NCBI GenBank assembly: GCA_963920705.1
Contig: CAWUCO010000291.1
Coordinates: 868,001 to 932,000, forward strand
Length of the DNA stretch: 64,000 nucleotides
From: Odiellus spinosus
Taxonomy: Eukaryota; Arthropoda; Arachnida; Opiliones; Phalangiidae
Direction: 5' to 3'
Shown here: piece by piece, positions 27,262 to 39,500 of the stretch
Layout: every line of letters starts with the position of its first letter
How positions within the stretch are numbered: position 1 is the stretch's first letter
Notes under the pieces: generated by a model
What the model was told of the DNA's origin: nothing
The model's input: only the letters and a program-made list of their open reading frames with translations
The model's database searches: none
Translations under genes and position numbers: made by a program

Positions 27262-28863
27262 ACACTTCGAAAATTTATTGATCTATGCTTGGGAAATTTG
27301 TGGATCTATACTTTGGAAATTTTTTGATATATTCTTGGTAATTTGTGGATCTATACTTGGTAAATTTGTGGATCTATGCTTGAGAAAAATGTGGATCTAT
27401 AGTTGGGAAATTTGTGGATCTATACTTGGGAAATTTTAGGATCTATACTTTGGAAATTAGTGGATCTTTACTTGGGAAATTTGACGATCTGTACTTGGGA
27501 AAATTGTGGATCTATACTTGGGAAATTTGTAGATCTATACTTGGGAAATTTGTGGATCTATACTTGGGATATATGTGGATCTATACTTGAGAAATTTGTG
27601 GATATATCATTGGGTATTTTGTGGACCTATACTATGAAAATTTTTGGATCTTAACTTGGGAAATTTGTGGATCTATACTTGGGAAATTTTTTGATATATT
27701 CTTGGTAATTTGTGGATCTATACTTGGGAAATTTTAGGATGTATACTTTTGAAATTAGTGGATCTTTACTTGGGAAATTTGACGATCTGTACTTGGGAAA
27801 TTTGACGATCTGTACTTGGGAAATTTGTGGATCTATACTTGGAAAATTTGTGGATCTATACTTGGGAAATTTTTGGATCTATACTTGGGAAATTTGTGGA
27901 TCTATACTTGGGAAATTTGTGTATCTACTTTTTTAATTTGTTGGTCTAAGCTTGGGAAATTTGTGGATCTATACTTGGGAAATTTGTGGATCTATACTTG
28001 AGAAATTTGTGGATCTATACTTAGGATATTTGTGGATCTATACTTGGGAAATTTGGGGCTCTACACTTCGAAAATTTATTGATCTATGCTTGGGAAATTT
28101 GTGGATCTATACTTTGGAAATTTTTTGATATATTCTTGGTAATTTGTGGATCTATACTTGGTAAATTTGTGGATCTATGCTTGAGAAAAATGTGGATCTA
28201 TAGTTGGGAAATTTGTGGATCTATACTTGGGAAATTTTAGGATCTATACTTTGGAAATTAGTGGATCTTTACTTGGGAAATTTGACGATCTGTACTTGGG
28301 AAAATTGTGGATCTATACTTGGGAAATTTGTAGATCTATACTTGGGAAATTTGTGGATCTATACTTGGGATATATGTGGATCTATACTTGAGAAATTTGT
28401 GGATATATCATTGGGTATTTTGTGGACCTATACTATGAAAATTTTTGGATCTTAACTTGGGAAATTTGTGGATCTATACTTGGGAAATTTTTTGATATAT
28501 TCTTGGTAATTTGTGGATCTATACTTGGGAAATTTTAGGATGTATACTTTTGAAATTAGTGGATCTTTACTTGGGAAATTTGACGATCTGTACTTGGGAA
28601 ATTTGACGATCTGTACTTGGGAAATTTGTGGATCTATACTTGGAAAATTTGTGGATCTATACTTGGGAAATTTTTGGATCTATACTTGGGAAATTTGTGG
28701 ATCTATACTTGGGAAATTTGTGTATCTACTTTTTTAATTTGTTGGTCTAAGCTTGGGAAATTTGTGGATCTATACTTGGGAAATTTGTGGATCTATACTT
28801 GAGAAATTTGTGGATCTATACTTAGGATATTTGTGGATCTATACTTGGGAAATTTGGGGCTCT
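27262..28863 (+). repeat. Two adjacent 801-bp units, nearly identical
   Basis: Markers at 27,262, 28,063 and 28,864 are 801 bp apart, and landmarks at 27,403, 27,712 and 27,816 recur at 28,204, 28,513 and 28,617 with the same shift. I saw essentially no differences over the compared parts. The second copy of the domain stops being similar near 53,880, so this pair has no counterpart there. Confidence 0.88.
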
Positions 28864-29177
28864 ACACTTCGAAAATTTATTGATCTATGCTTGGGAAATT
28901 TGTGGATCTATACTTTGGAAATTTATTGATATATTCTTGGTAATTTGTGGATCTATATTTGGTAAATTTGTGGATCTATGCTTGAGAAAAATGTTGGGAA
29001 ATTTGTGGATCTATACTTGGGAAATTTTAGGATCTATACTTTGGAAATTAGTGGATCTATACTTGGGAAATTTGTAGATCTATACTTGGGAAATTTGTGG
29101 ATCTATACTTGGGAAATTTTTGGATCTATACTTGTGAAACTTGTGGATCTATACTTGGGAAATTTGTGGATCTATAC

Positions 29178-31316
29178 TTGGGATATATGTGGATCTATAC
29201 TTGAGAAATTTGTGGATATATTATTGGGTATTTTGTGGACCTATACTATGAAAATTTTTGGATCTTAACTTGGGAAATTTGTGGATCTATACTTGGTAAA
29301 TTTGTGAATCTATGCTTGGGATATATGTGGATCTATACTTGGGAAAGTTTTTGATATATTCTTGGTAATTTGTGGATCTATACTCTGGAAATTTTAGGAT
29401 GTATACTTTTGAAATTAGTGGATCTTTACTTGGGAAATTTGACGATCTGTATTGGGAAATATGTGGATCAATACTTGGGAAATTTGTGGATCTATACTTG
29501 GGAAATTTTTGGATCTATACTTGGGAAATTTGTGGATCTATACTTGGGAAATTTGTGGATCTATACTTGAGAAATTTGTGGATCTATACTTGGGATATTT
29601 GTGGATCTATACTTGGGAAATTTGTTGATCTATGCTTGAGAAAACTGTGGATCTATAGTTGGGAAATTTGTTTATCTATACTTGGGAAATTTTAGGATCT
29701 ATACTTGGGAAATTAGTGGATCTTTACTTCTGAAATTTGACGATCTGTTCTTGGGAAATTTGTGGATCTATACTTGGGAAATTTGTAGATCTATACTTGG
29801 GAAATTTGTGGATCTATACTTGGGAAATTTGTGGATCTATACTTGGGATATATGTGGATCTATACTTGAGAAATTTGTGGATATATTCTTGGGTATTTTG
29901 TGGATCTATACTATGAACATTTTTGGATCTTAACTTGGGAAATTTGTGGATCTATACATGGTAAATTTGTGGATCTATGCTTGGGAAATTTGTGGATCTA
30001 TGCTTGGGAAATTTGTGGATCTTTACTTGGGAAATTTGTGGATATATTCTTGGGAAATTTGTGGATCTATTGGGAAATTTGTAGATCTATACTTGGGAAA
30101 TTTGTGGATCTATACTTGGGAAATTTGTGGATATTCTTGGGAAATTTGTGGATCTATACTTGGGAAATTTGTAGATCTATACTTGTTAAATTTGTGGATC
30201 TATACTTGGGAAATTTGTGGATCTATACTTGGTAAATTTGTGGATCTTTGCTTCGTAAATTTGTGGATCTATGCTTGGGAAATTTGTGGATCTATACTTG
30301 GGAAATTTGTGGATCTATACTTGGTAAATATGTTGATCTATGCTTGGGAAATTTGTGGATATATTCTTTAGAAATTTGTGGATCTATTGGGAAATTTGTG
30401 GATATATACTTGGGAAATTTGTGGATCTATACTTGGGAAATTTGTGGATATTCTTGGGTATTTTTTGTATCTTAACTTGGGAAATTTGTAGATCTATACT
30501 TGTTAAATTTGTGGATCTATACTTGTGAAATTTGTGGATATATACTTGGTAAATTTGTGGATCTATACTTGGGAAATTTGTGGATCTATACTTGGAATAT
30601 TTGTGGATTTATACTAGGGAAATTTGTGGATCTATACTTGAGAAATTTGTGGATATATTCTTGGGTATTTTGTGGACCTATACTATCAAAATTTTTGGAT
30701 CTTGGGAAATTTGTGGATCTATACTTGGGAAATTTGTTTATCTATACTTGGTAAATTTGTGGATCTATGCTTGGGATATTTGTGGATTTATACTTGGGAA
30801 ATTTGTGGATCTATACTTGGTAAATCTGTGGATCTATGCTAGGGAAATTTGTGGATCTATACTAGGGAAATTTGTGGATCTATACTTGAGAAATTTGTTG
30901 ATATAATCTTGTATATTTTGTGGACCTATACTATGAAAATTTTTGGATCTTTACTTGGGAAATTTGTGGATCTATACTTGGTAAATTTGTGGATCTATGC
31001 TTGGGATATTTGTGGTTTAATACTTGGGAAATTTGTGGATCTATACTTATTTTTTTGTGGGTGTATGCTTGGGAAATTTGTGGATCTATACTTGGTAAAT
31101 ATGTGGATCTATGCTTGGGAAATTTGTGGATCTTTACTTGTGAAATTTGTGGATATATTCTTGGGAAATTTGTGGATATATTCTTTAGAAATTTGTGGAT
31201 CTATTGGGAAATTTGTGGATCTATACTTTTGAAATTTGTGGATCTATACTTGGGAAATTTGTGGATATTCTTGGGTATTTTGTGGATCTTAACTTGGGAA
31301 ATTTGTAGATCTATAC
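29178..31316 (+). repeat. 2.1-2.65-kb higher-order unit, copy 1 (2,139 bp)
   Basis: The unit begins at GGGATATATGTGGATC followed by GATATATTATTGGG. It contains a unit reading GATCTGTATTGGGAAATATG, 20-bp short monomers reading GGATCTATTGGG (about 30,070, 30,380 and 31,203), CTATACTATCAAAA (about 30,685) and CTTATTTTTTTGTGGG (about 31,049). The same start recurs at 31,317 (shift 2,139 bp) and 33,914 (shift 2,597 bp). Confidence 0.85.
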
Positions 31317-33913
31317 TTGGGATATATGTGGATCTATACTTGAGAAATTTGTGGATATATTATTGGGTATTTTGTGGACCTATACTATGAAAATTTTTGG
31401 ATCTTAACTTGGGAAATTTGTGGATCTATACTTGGTAAATTTGTGAATCTATGCTTGGGATATATGTGGATCTATACTTGGGAAAGTTTTTGATATATTC
31501 TTGGTAATTTGTGGATCTATACTTGGGAAATTTTAGGATGTATACTTTTGAAATTAGTGGATCTTTACTTGGGAAATTTGACGATCTGTATTGGGAAATA
31601 TGTGGATCAATACTTGGGAAATTTGTGGATCTATACTTGGGAAATTTTTGGATCTATACTTGGGAAATTTGTGGATCTATACTTGGGAAATTTGTGGATC
31701 TATACTTGAGAAATTTGTGGATCTATACTTGGGATATTTGTGGATCTATACTTGGGAAATTTGTTGATCTATGCTTGAGAAAACTGTGGATCTATAGTTG
31801 GGAAATTTGTTTATCTATACTTGGGAAATTTTAGGATCTATACTTGGGAAATTAGTGGATCTTTACTTCTGAAATTTGACGATCTGTTCTTGGGAAATTT
31901 GTGGATCTATACTTGGGAAATTTGTAGATCTATACTTGGGAAATTTGTGGATCTATACTTGGGAAATTTGTGGATCTATACTTGGGATATATGTGGATCT
32001 ATACTTGAGAAATTTGTGGATATATTCTTGGGTATTTTGTGGATCTATACTATGAACATTTTTGGATCTTAACTTGGGAAATTTGTGGATCTATACATGG
32101 TAAATTTGTGGATCTATGCTTGGGATATTTGTGGATCTATACTTGGGAAATTTGTGGATCTCTACTTCGTAAATTTGTGTATCTATGCTTGGGAAATTTG
32201 TGGATCTATGCTTGGGAAATTTGTGGATCTATGCTTGGGAAATTTGTGGATCTTTACTTGGGAAATTTGTGGATATATTCTTGGGAAATTTGTGGATCTA
32301 TTGGGAAATTTGTAGATCTATACTTGGGAAATTTGTGGATCTATACTTGGGAAATTTGTGGATATTCTTGGGAAATTTGTGGATCTATACTTGGGAAATT
32401 TGTAGATCTATACTTGTTAAATTTGTGGATCTATACTTGGGAAATTTGTGGATCTATACTTGGTAAATTTGTGGATCTATACTTCGTAAATTTGTGGATC
32501 TATGCTTGGGAAATTTGTGGATCTATACTTGGGAAATTTGTGGATCTATACTTGGTAAATATGTTGATCTATGCTTGGGAAATTTGTGGATATATTCTTT
32601 AGAAATTTGTGGATCTATTGGGAAATTTGTGGATCTATACTTGGGAAATTTGTGGATCTATACTTGGGAAATTTGTGGATATTCTTGGGTATTTTGTGTA
32701 TCTTAACTTGGAAATTTGTAGATCTATACTTGTTAAATTTGTGGATCTATACTTGTGAAATTTGTGGATATATACTTGGTAAATTTGTGGATCTATACTT
32801 GGGAAATTTGTGGATCTATACTTGGAATATTTGTGGATTTATACTAGGGAAATTTGTGGATCTATACTTGAGAAATTTGTGGATATATTCTTGGGTATTT
32901 TGTGGACCTATACTATCAAAATTTTTGGATCTTGGGAAATTTGTGGATCTATACTTGGGAAATTTGTTTATCTATACTTGGTAAATTTGTGGATCTATGC
33001 TTGGGATATTTGTGGATTTATACTTTTGAAATTTGTGGATCTATACTTGGTAAATCTGTGGATCTATGCTAGGGAAATTTGTGGATCTATACTAGGGAAA
33101 TTTGTGGATCTATACTTGAGAAATTTGTTGATATAATCTTGTATATTTTGTGGACCTATACTATGAAAATTTTTGGATCTTTACTTGAGAAATTTGTGGA
33201 TCTATACTTGGTAAATTTGTGGATCTATGCTTGGGATATTTGTGGTTTAATACTTGGGAAATTTGTGGATCTATACTTATTTTTTTGTGGGTGTATGCTT
33301 GGGAAATTTGTGGATCTATACTTGGTAAATATGTGGATCTATGCTTGGGAAATTTGTGGATCTTTACTTGTGAAATTTGTGGATATATTCTTGGGAAATT
33401 TGTGGATATATTCTTTAGAAATTTGTGGATCTATTGGGAAATTTGTGGATCTATACTTTTGAAATTTGTGGATCTATACTTGGGAAATTTGTGGATATTC
33501 TTGGGTATTTTGTGGATCTTAACTTGGGAAATTTGTAGATCTATACTTGTTAAATTTGTGGATCTATACTTGGGAAATTTGTGGATCTATACTTGGTAAA
33601 TTTGTGGATCTATACTTGGGAAATTTGTGGATCTATACTTGGTAAATTTGTGGATCTATGCTTGGGATATTTGTGGATCTATACTTGGGAAATTTGTGGA
33701 TCTATACTTGGGAAATTTTTTGATATATTCTTGGTAATTTGTGGATCTATGCTTGGGATATTTGTGGATCTATACTTGGGAAATTTGTGGATATATTCTT
33801 GGGTATTTTGTGGATATATTCTTGGGTATTTTGTGGACCTATGCTATGAAAATTTTTGGATCTTAACTTGGGAAATTTGTGGATCTATACTTGGGAAATT
33901 TGTGGATCTATAC
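31317..33913 (+). repeat. 2.1-2.65-kb higher-order unit, copy 2 (2,597 bp)
   Basis: Landmarks at 29,370, 29,682 and 29,900 recur at 31,509, 31,821 and 32,039 (shift 2,139), then 30,580 and 30,849 recur at 32,810 and 33,079 (shift 2,230). The extra 91 bp lies near 32,120-32,210. About 370 bp more, at 33,545-33,913, is absent from copy 1. It includes GATATATTCTTGGGTATTTTG twice in a row. Confidence 0.85.
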
Positions 33914-36560
33914 TTGGGATATATGTGGATCTATACTTGAGAAATTTGTGGATATATTATTGGGTATTTTGTGGACCTATACTATGAAAATTTTTGGATC
34001 TTAACTTGGGAAATTTGTGGATCTATACTTGGTAAATTTGTGAATCTATGCTTGGGATATATGTGGATCTATACTTGGGAAAGTTTTTGATATATTCTTG
34101 GTAATTTGTGGATCTATACTTGGGAAATTTTAGGATGTATACTTTTGAAATTAGTGGATCTTTACTTGGGAAATTTGACGATCTGTATTGGGAAATATGT
34201 GGATCAATACTTGGGAAATTTGTGGATCTATACTTGGGAAATTTTTGGATCTATACTTGGGAAATTTGTGGATCTATACTTGGGAAATTTGTGGATCTAT
34301 ACTTGAGAAATTTGTGGATCTATACTTGGGATATTTGTGGATCTATACTTGGGAAATTTGTTGATCTATGCTTGAGAAAACTGGATCTATAGTTGGGAAA
34401 TTTGTTTATCTATACTTGGGAAATTTTAGGATCTATACTTGGGAAATTAGTGGATCTTTACTTCTGAAATTCGACGATCTGTTCTTGGGAAATTTGTGGA
34501 TCTATACTTGGGAAATTTGTAGATCTATACTTGGGAAATTTGTGGATCTATACTTGGGAAATTTGTGGATCTATACTTGGGATATATGTGGATCTATACT
34601 TGAGAAATTTGTGGATATATTCTTGGGTATTTTGTGGATCTATACTATGAACATTTTTGGATCTTAACTTGGGAAATTTGTGGATCTATACATGGTAAAT
34701 TTGTGGATCTATGCTTGGGATATTTGTGGATCTATACTTGGGAAATTTGTGGATCTCTACTTCGTAAATTTGTGTATCTATGCTTGGGAAATTTGTGGAT
34801 CTATGCTTGGGAAATTTGTGGATCTATGCTTGGGAAATTTGTGGATCTTTACTTGGGAAATTTGTGGATATATTCTTGGGAAATTTGTGGATCTATTGGG
34901 AAATTTGTAGATCTATACTTGGGAAATTTGTGGATCTATACTTGGGAAATTTGTGGATATTCTTGGGAAATTTGTGGATCTATACTTGGGAAATTTGTAG
35001 ATCTATACTTGTTAAATTTGTGGATCTATACTTGGGAAATTTGTGGATCTATACTTGGTAAATTTGTGGATCTATACTTCGTAAATTTGTGGATCTATGC
35101 TTGGGAAATTTGTGGATCTATACTTGGGAAATTTGTGGATCTATACTTGGTAAATATGTTGATCTATGCTTGGGAAATTTGTGGATATATTCTTTAGAAA
35201 TTTGTGGATCTATTGGGAAATTTGTGGATCTATACTTGGGAAATTTGTGGATCTATACTTGGGAAATTTGTGGATATTCTTGGGTATTTTGTGTATCTTA
35301 ACTTGGAAATTTGTAGATCTATACTTGTTAAATTTGTGGATCTATACTTGGTAAATCTGTGGATCTATGCTAGGGAAATTTGTGGATCTATACTAGGGAA
35401 ATTTGTGGATCTATACTTGGTAAATTTGTGGATCTATGCTTGGGATATTTGTGGTTTAATACTTGGGAAATTTGTGGATCTATACTTATTTTTTTGTGGG
35501 TGTATGCTTGGGAAATTTGTGGATCTATACTTGGTAAATATGTGGATCTATGCTTGGGAAATTTGTGGATCTTTACTTGTGAAATTTGTGGATATATTCT
35601 TGGGAAATTTGTGGATATATTCTTTAGAAATTTGTGGATCTATTGGGAAATTTGTGGATCTATACTTTTGAAATTTGTGGATCTATACTTGGGAAATTTG
35701 TGGATATTCTTGGGTATTTTGTGGATCTTAACTTGGGAAATTTGTAGATCTATACTTGTTAAATTTGTGGATCTATACTTGGGAAATTTGTGGATCTATA
35801 CTTGGTAAATTTGTGGATCTATACTTGGGATATTTGTGGATCTATACTTGTTAAATTTGTGGATCTATACTTGGGAAATTTGTGGATCTATACTTGGTAA
35901 ATTTGTGGATCTATGCTTGGGATATTTGTGGATCTATACTTGGGAAATTTGTGGATCTATACTTGGGAAATTTTTTGATATATTCTTGGTAATTTGTGGA
36001 TCTATGCTTGGGATATTTGTGGATCTATACTTGGGAAATTTGTGGATATATTCTTGGGTATTTTGTGGATATATTCTTGGGTATTTTGTGGACCTATGCT
36101 ATGAAAATTTTTGGATCTTAACTTGGGAAATTTGTGGATCTATACTTGGGAAATTTGTGGATCTATACTTGGTAAATTTGTGGATCTATGCTTGGGATAT
36201 TTGTGGATTTATACTTGGGAAATTTGTGGATCTATACTTATTTTTTTTTGTGGGTCTATGCTTGGGAAATTTGTGGATCTATACTTAGTAAATATGTGGA
36301 TCTATACTTGGTAAATATGTGGTTTTTACTTGGGAAATTTGTGTATATACTTTTTTTTAATTTGTGGGTCTATGCTTGGGAAATTTGTGGATCTATACTT
36401 GTGAAATTTGTGGATCTATACTTGGTAAATTTGTGAATCTATGCTTGGGATATTTGTGGATCTATACTTGGGAAATTGTTTATATATTCTTGGGAAATTT
36501 GTGGATCTATACTTGGGAATTTTTTTGATATATTCTTGGTAATTTGTGGATCTATACTAT
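33914..36560 (+). repeat. 2.1-2.65-kb higher-order unit, copy 3
   Basis: Landmarks at 31,509 and 32,085 recur at 34,106 and 34,680 (shift 2,597, then 2,595). This copy lacks the part with CTATACTATCAAAA that copies 1 and 2 have, joining directly from about 35,340 to CTTGGTAAATCTGTGG. Its right end carries CTTATTTTTTTTTGTGGG (about 36,238) and T-run units before giving way to the homogeneous domain near 36,561-36,604. Confidence 0.8.
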
Positions 36561-39500
36561 GTAAATTTGTTGATCTATGCTTGAGAAAAATGTGGATCTA
36601 TAGTTGGGAAATTGGTTTATCTATACTTGGGAAATTTTAGGATCTATACTTGGGAAATTAGTGGATCTTTACTTGGGAAATTTGACGATCTGTTCTTGGG
36701 AAATTTGTGGATCTATACTTGGGAAATTTGTGGATCTATACTTGGGAAATTTGTGGATCTATACTTGGGAAATTTGTGGATCTATACTTGGGAAGTTTGT
36801 GGATCTATGCTTGGGAAGTTTGTGGATCTATGCTTGGGAAGTTTGTGGATCTATGCTTGGGAAATTTGTGGATCTATGCTTTAGAAATTTGTGGATCTAT
36901 ACTTCGTTAATTTGTGGATCTATGCTTGGGAAATTAGTGGATCTATACTTGGTAAATTTGTGGATCTATGCTTGGGAAATTTGTGGATCTATGCTTGGAA
37001 AATTTGTGGATCTATACTTTGGAAATTTGAGGATCTATGCTGCGGAAATTTGTGGATCTATGCTTGGGAAATTTGTGGATCTATGCTTGGGAAATTTGTG
37101 GACCTATGCTTGGGAAATTTGTGGATCTATGCTTGGGAAATTTGTGGATCTATGCTTAGGTAATTTGTGGATCTATGCTTGGGAAATTTGTGGATCTATG
37201 CTTGGGAAATTAGTGGATCTATACATGGTAAATTTGAGGATCTATGCTTGGGAAATTTGTGGATCTATACTTGGTAAATTTGTGGATCTATGCTTGGGAA
37301 ATTTGTGGATCTATGCTTGGGAAATTTGTGGATCTATGCTTGGAAAATTTGTGGATCTATACTTAGGACATTTGAGGATCTATGCTGCGGAAATTTTTGG
37401 ATCTATGCTTGGGAAATTTGTGGATCTATGCTTGGAAAATTTGTGGATCTATACTTGGGAAATTTGAGGATCTATGCTGCGGAAATTTGTGGATCTATGC
37501 TTGGTAAATTTGTGGATCTATGCTTGGGAAATTTGTGGATCTATGCTTGGGAAATTTGTGGATCTATGCTTGGGTAATTTGTGGATCTATGCTTGGGAAA
37601 TTTGTAAATCTATGCTTGGGAAATTTGAGGAACTATGCTTGGGAAATTAGTGGATCTGTACATGGTAAATTTGAGGATCTATGCTTGGGAAATTTGTGGA
37701 TTTATACTTGGTAAATTTGTGGATCTATGCTTGGTAAATTTGTGGATCTATGCTTGGGAAATTTGAGGATCTATGCTGCGGAAATTTGTGGATCTATGCT
37801 TGGGAAATTTATGGATCTATGCTTGGGAAATTTGTGGACCTATGCTTGGGAAATTTGTGGATCTATGCTTGGGAAATTTGTGGATCTATGCTTGGGTAAT
37901 TTGTGGATCTATGCTTGGGAAATTTGTGGATCTATGCTTGGGAAATTAGTGGATCTATACATGGTAAATTTGAGGATCTATGCTTGGGAAATTTGTGGAT
38001 CTATACTTGGTAAATTTGTGGATCTATGCTTGGGAAATATGTGGATCTATGCTTGGAAAATTTGTGGATCTATACTTAGGACATTTGAGGATCTATGCTG
38101 CGGAAATTTTTGGATCTATGCTTGGAAAATTTGTGGATCTATACTTGGGAAATTTGAGGATCTATGCTGCGGAAATTTGTGGATCTATGCTTGGGAAATT
38201 TGTGGATCTATGCTTGGTAAATTTGTGGATCTATGTTTGGGAAATTTGTGGATCTATGCTTGGGAAATTTGTGGATCTATGCTTGGGTAATTTGTGGATC
38301 TATGCTTGGGAAATTTGTAAATCTATGCTTGGGAAATTTGAGGATCTATGCTTGGGAAATTAGTGGATCTATACATGGTAAATTTGAGGATCTATGCTTG
38401 GGAAATTTGTGGATCTATACTTGGTAAATTTGTGGATCTATACTTGGGAAATTTGTGGATCTATACTTAAAAAATTTGAGGATCTATGCTGCGGAAATTT
38501 GTGGATCTATGCTTGGGACATTTGTGGATATATGCTTGGGAAATGTTGTGGATCTATATTTGGGAAATTAGTGGATCTATACATGCTAATTTGAGGATCT
38601 ATGCTTGGGAAATTCGTGGATCTATGCTTGGAAAATTTGTGGATCTATGCTTGGGAAATTTGTGGATCTATGCTTGGAAAATTTGTGGATCTATACTTTG
38701 GAAATTTGAGGATCTATGCTGCGGAAATTTGTGGATCTATGCTTGGGAAATTTATGGATCTATGCTTGGGAAATTTGTTGACCTATGCTTGGGAAATTTG
38801 TGGATCTATGCTTGGGAAATTTGTGGATCTATGCTTGGGTAATTTGTGGATCTATGCTTGGGAAATTTGTGGATCTATGCTTGGGAAATTAGTGGATCTG
38901 TACATGGTAAATTTGAGGATCTATGCTTGGGAAATTTGTGGATCTATACTTGGTAAATTTGTGGATCTATGCTTGGGAAATATGTGGATCTATGCTTGGA
39001 AAATTTGTGGATCTATACTTAGGACATTTGAGGATCTATGCTGCGGAAATTTTTGGATCTATGCTTGGGAAATTTGTGAATCTATGCTTGGAAAATTTGT
39101 GGATCTATACTTGGGAAATTTGAGGATCTATGCTGCGGAAATTTGTGGATCTATGCTTGGGAAATTTGTGGATCTATGCTTGGTAAATTTGTGGATCTAT
39201 GCTTGGGAAATTTGTGGATCTATGCTTGGGAAATTTGTGGATCTATGCTTGGGTAATTTGTGGATCTATGCTTGGGAAATTTGTAAATCTATGCTTGGGA
39301 AATTTGAGGATCTATGCTTTTGAAATTAGTGGATCTATACATGGTAAATTTGAGGATCTATGCTTGGGAAATTTGTGGATCTATACTTGGTAAATTTGTG
39401 GATCTATGCTTGGGAAATTTGTGGATCTATGCTTGGAAAATTTGTGGATCTATACTTAGGAAATTTGAGGATCTATGCTGCGGAAATTTGTGGATCTATG

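Larger units (their letters stand above)
17801..29177 (+). repeat. Higher-order repeat domain marked by ACACTTCG units, first copy
   Basis: A recurring set of variants defines units: a T-run monomer, GGGGCTCTACACTTCG, GAAATTTTTTGATATATTC, GCTTGAGAAAAATGTGG, TTTGACGATCTGTACTTGG and CTATACTATGAAAATTTTTGG. ACACTTCG followed by AAAATTTATTG occurs at 18,862, 19,298, 20,122, 21,083, 22,078, 23,073, 23,942, 24,881, 25,774, 26,575, 27,262, 28,063 and 28,864. Unit lengths are therefore 436, 824, 961, 995, 995, 869, 939, 893, 801, 687, 801 and 801 bp. A sister form reading AGTTTTTG or TTTTTTG after the marker is at 18,598, 21,632 and 22,627. Unit lengths are not multiples of 23, so truncated monomers are fixed inside the units. 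The same domain recurs at 45,002 and 60,147. Confidence 0.9.

Noticed and set aside
36604-37467. 287-codon open frame, the longest in the window
   Set aside because: It is the satellite consensus read in one of three equivalent frames, with overlapping open frames in the other two. Composition is a monotonous W/I/Y/L repeat and the start is just ATG within TATGCTTGG. No promoter, splice or domain evidence.
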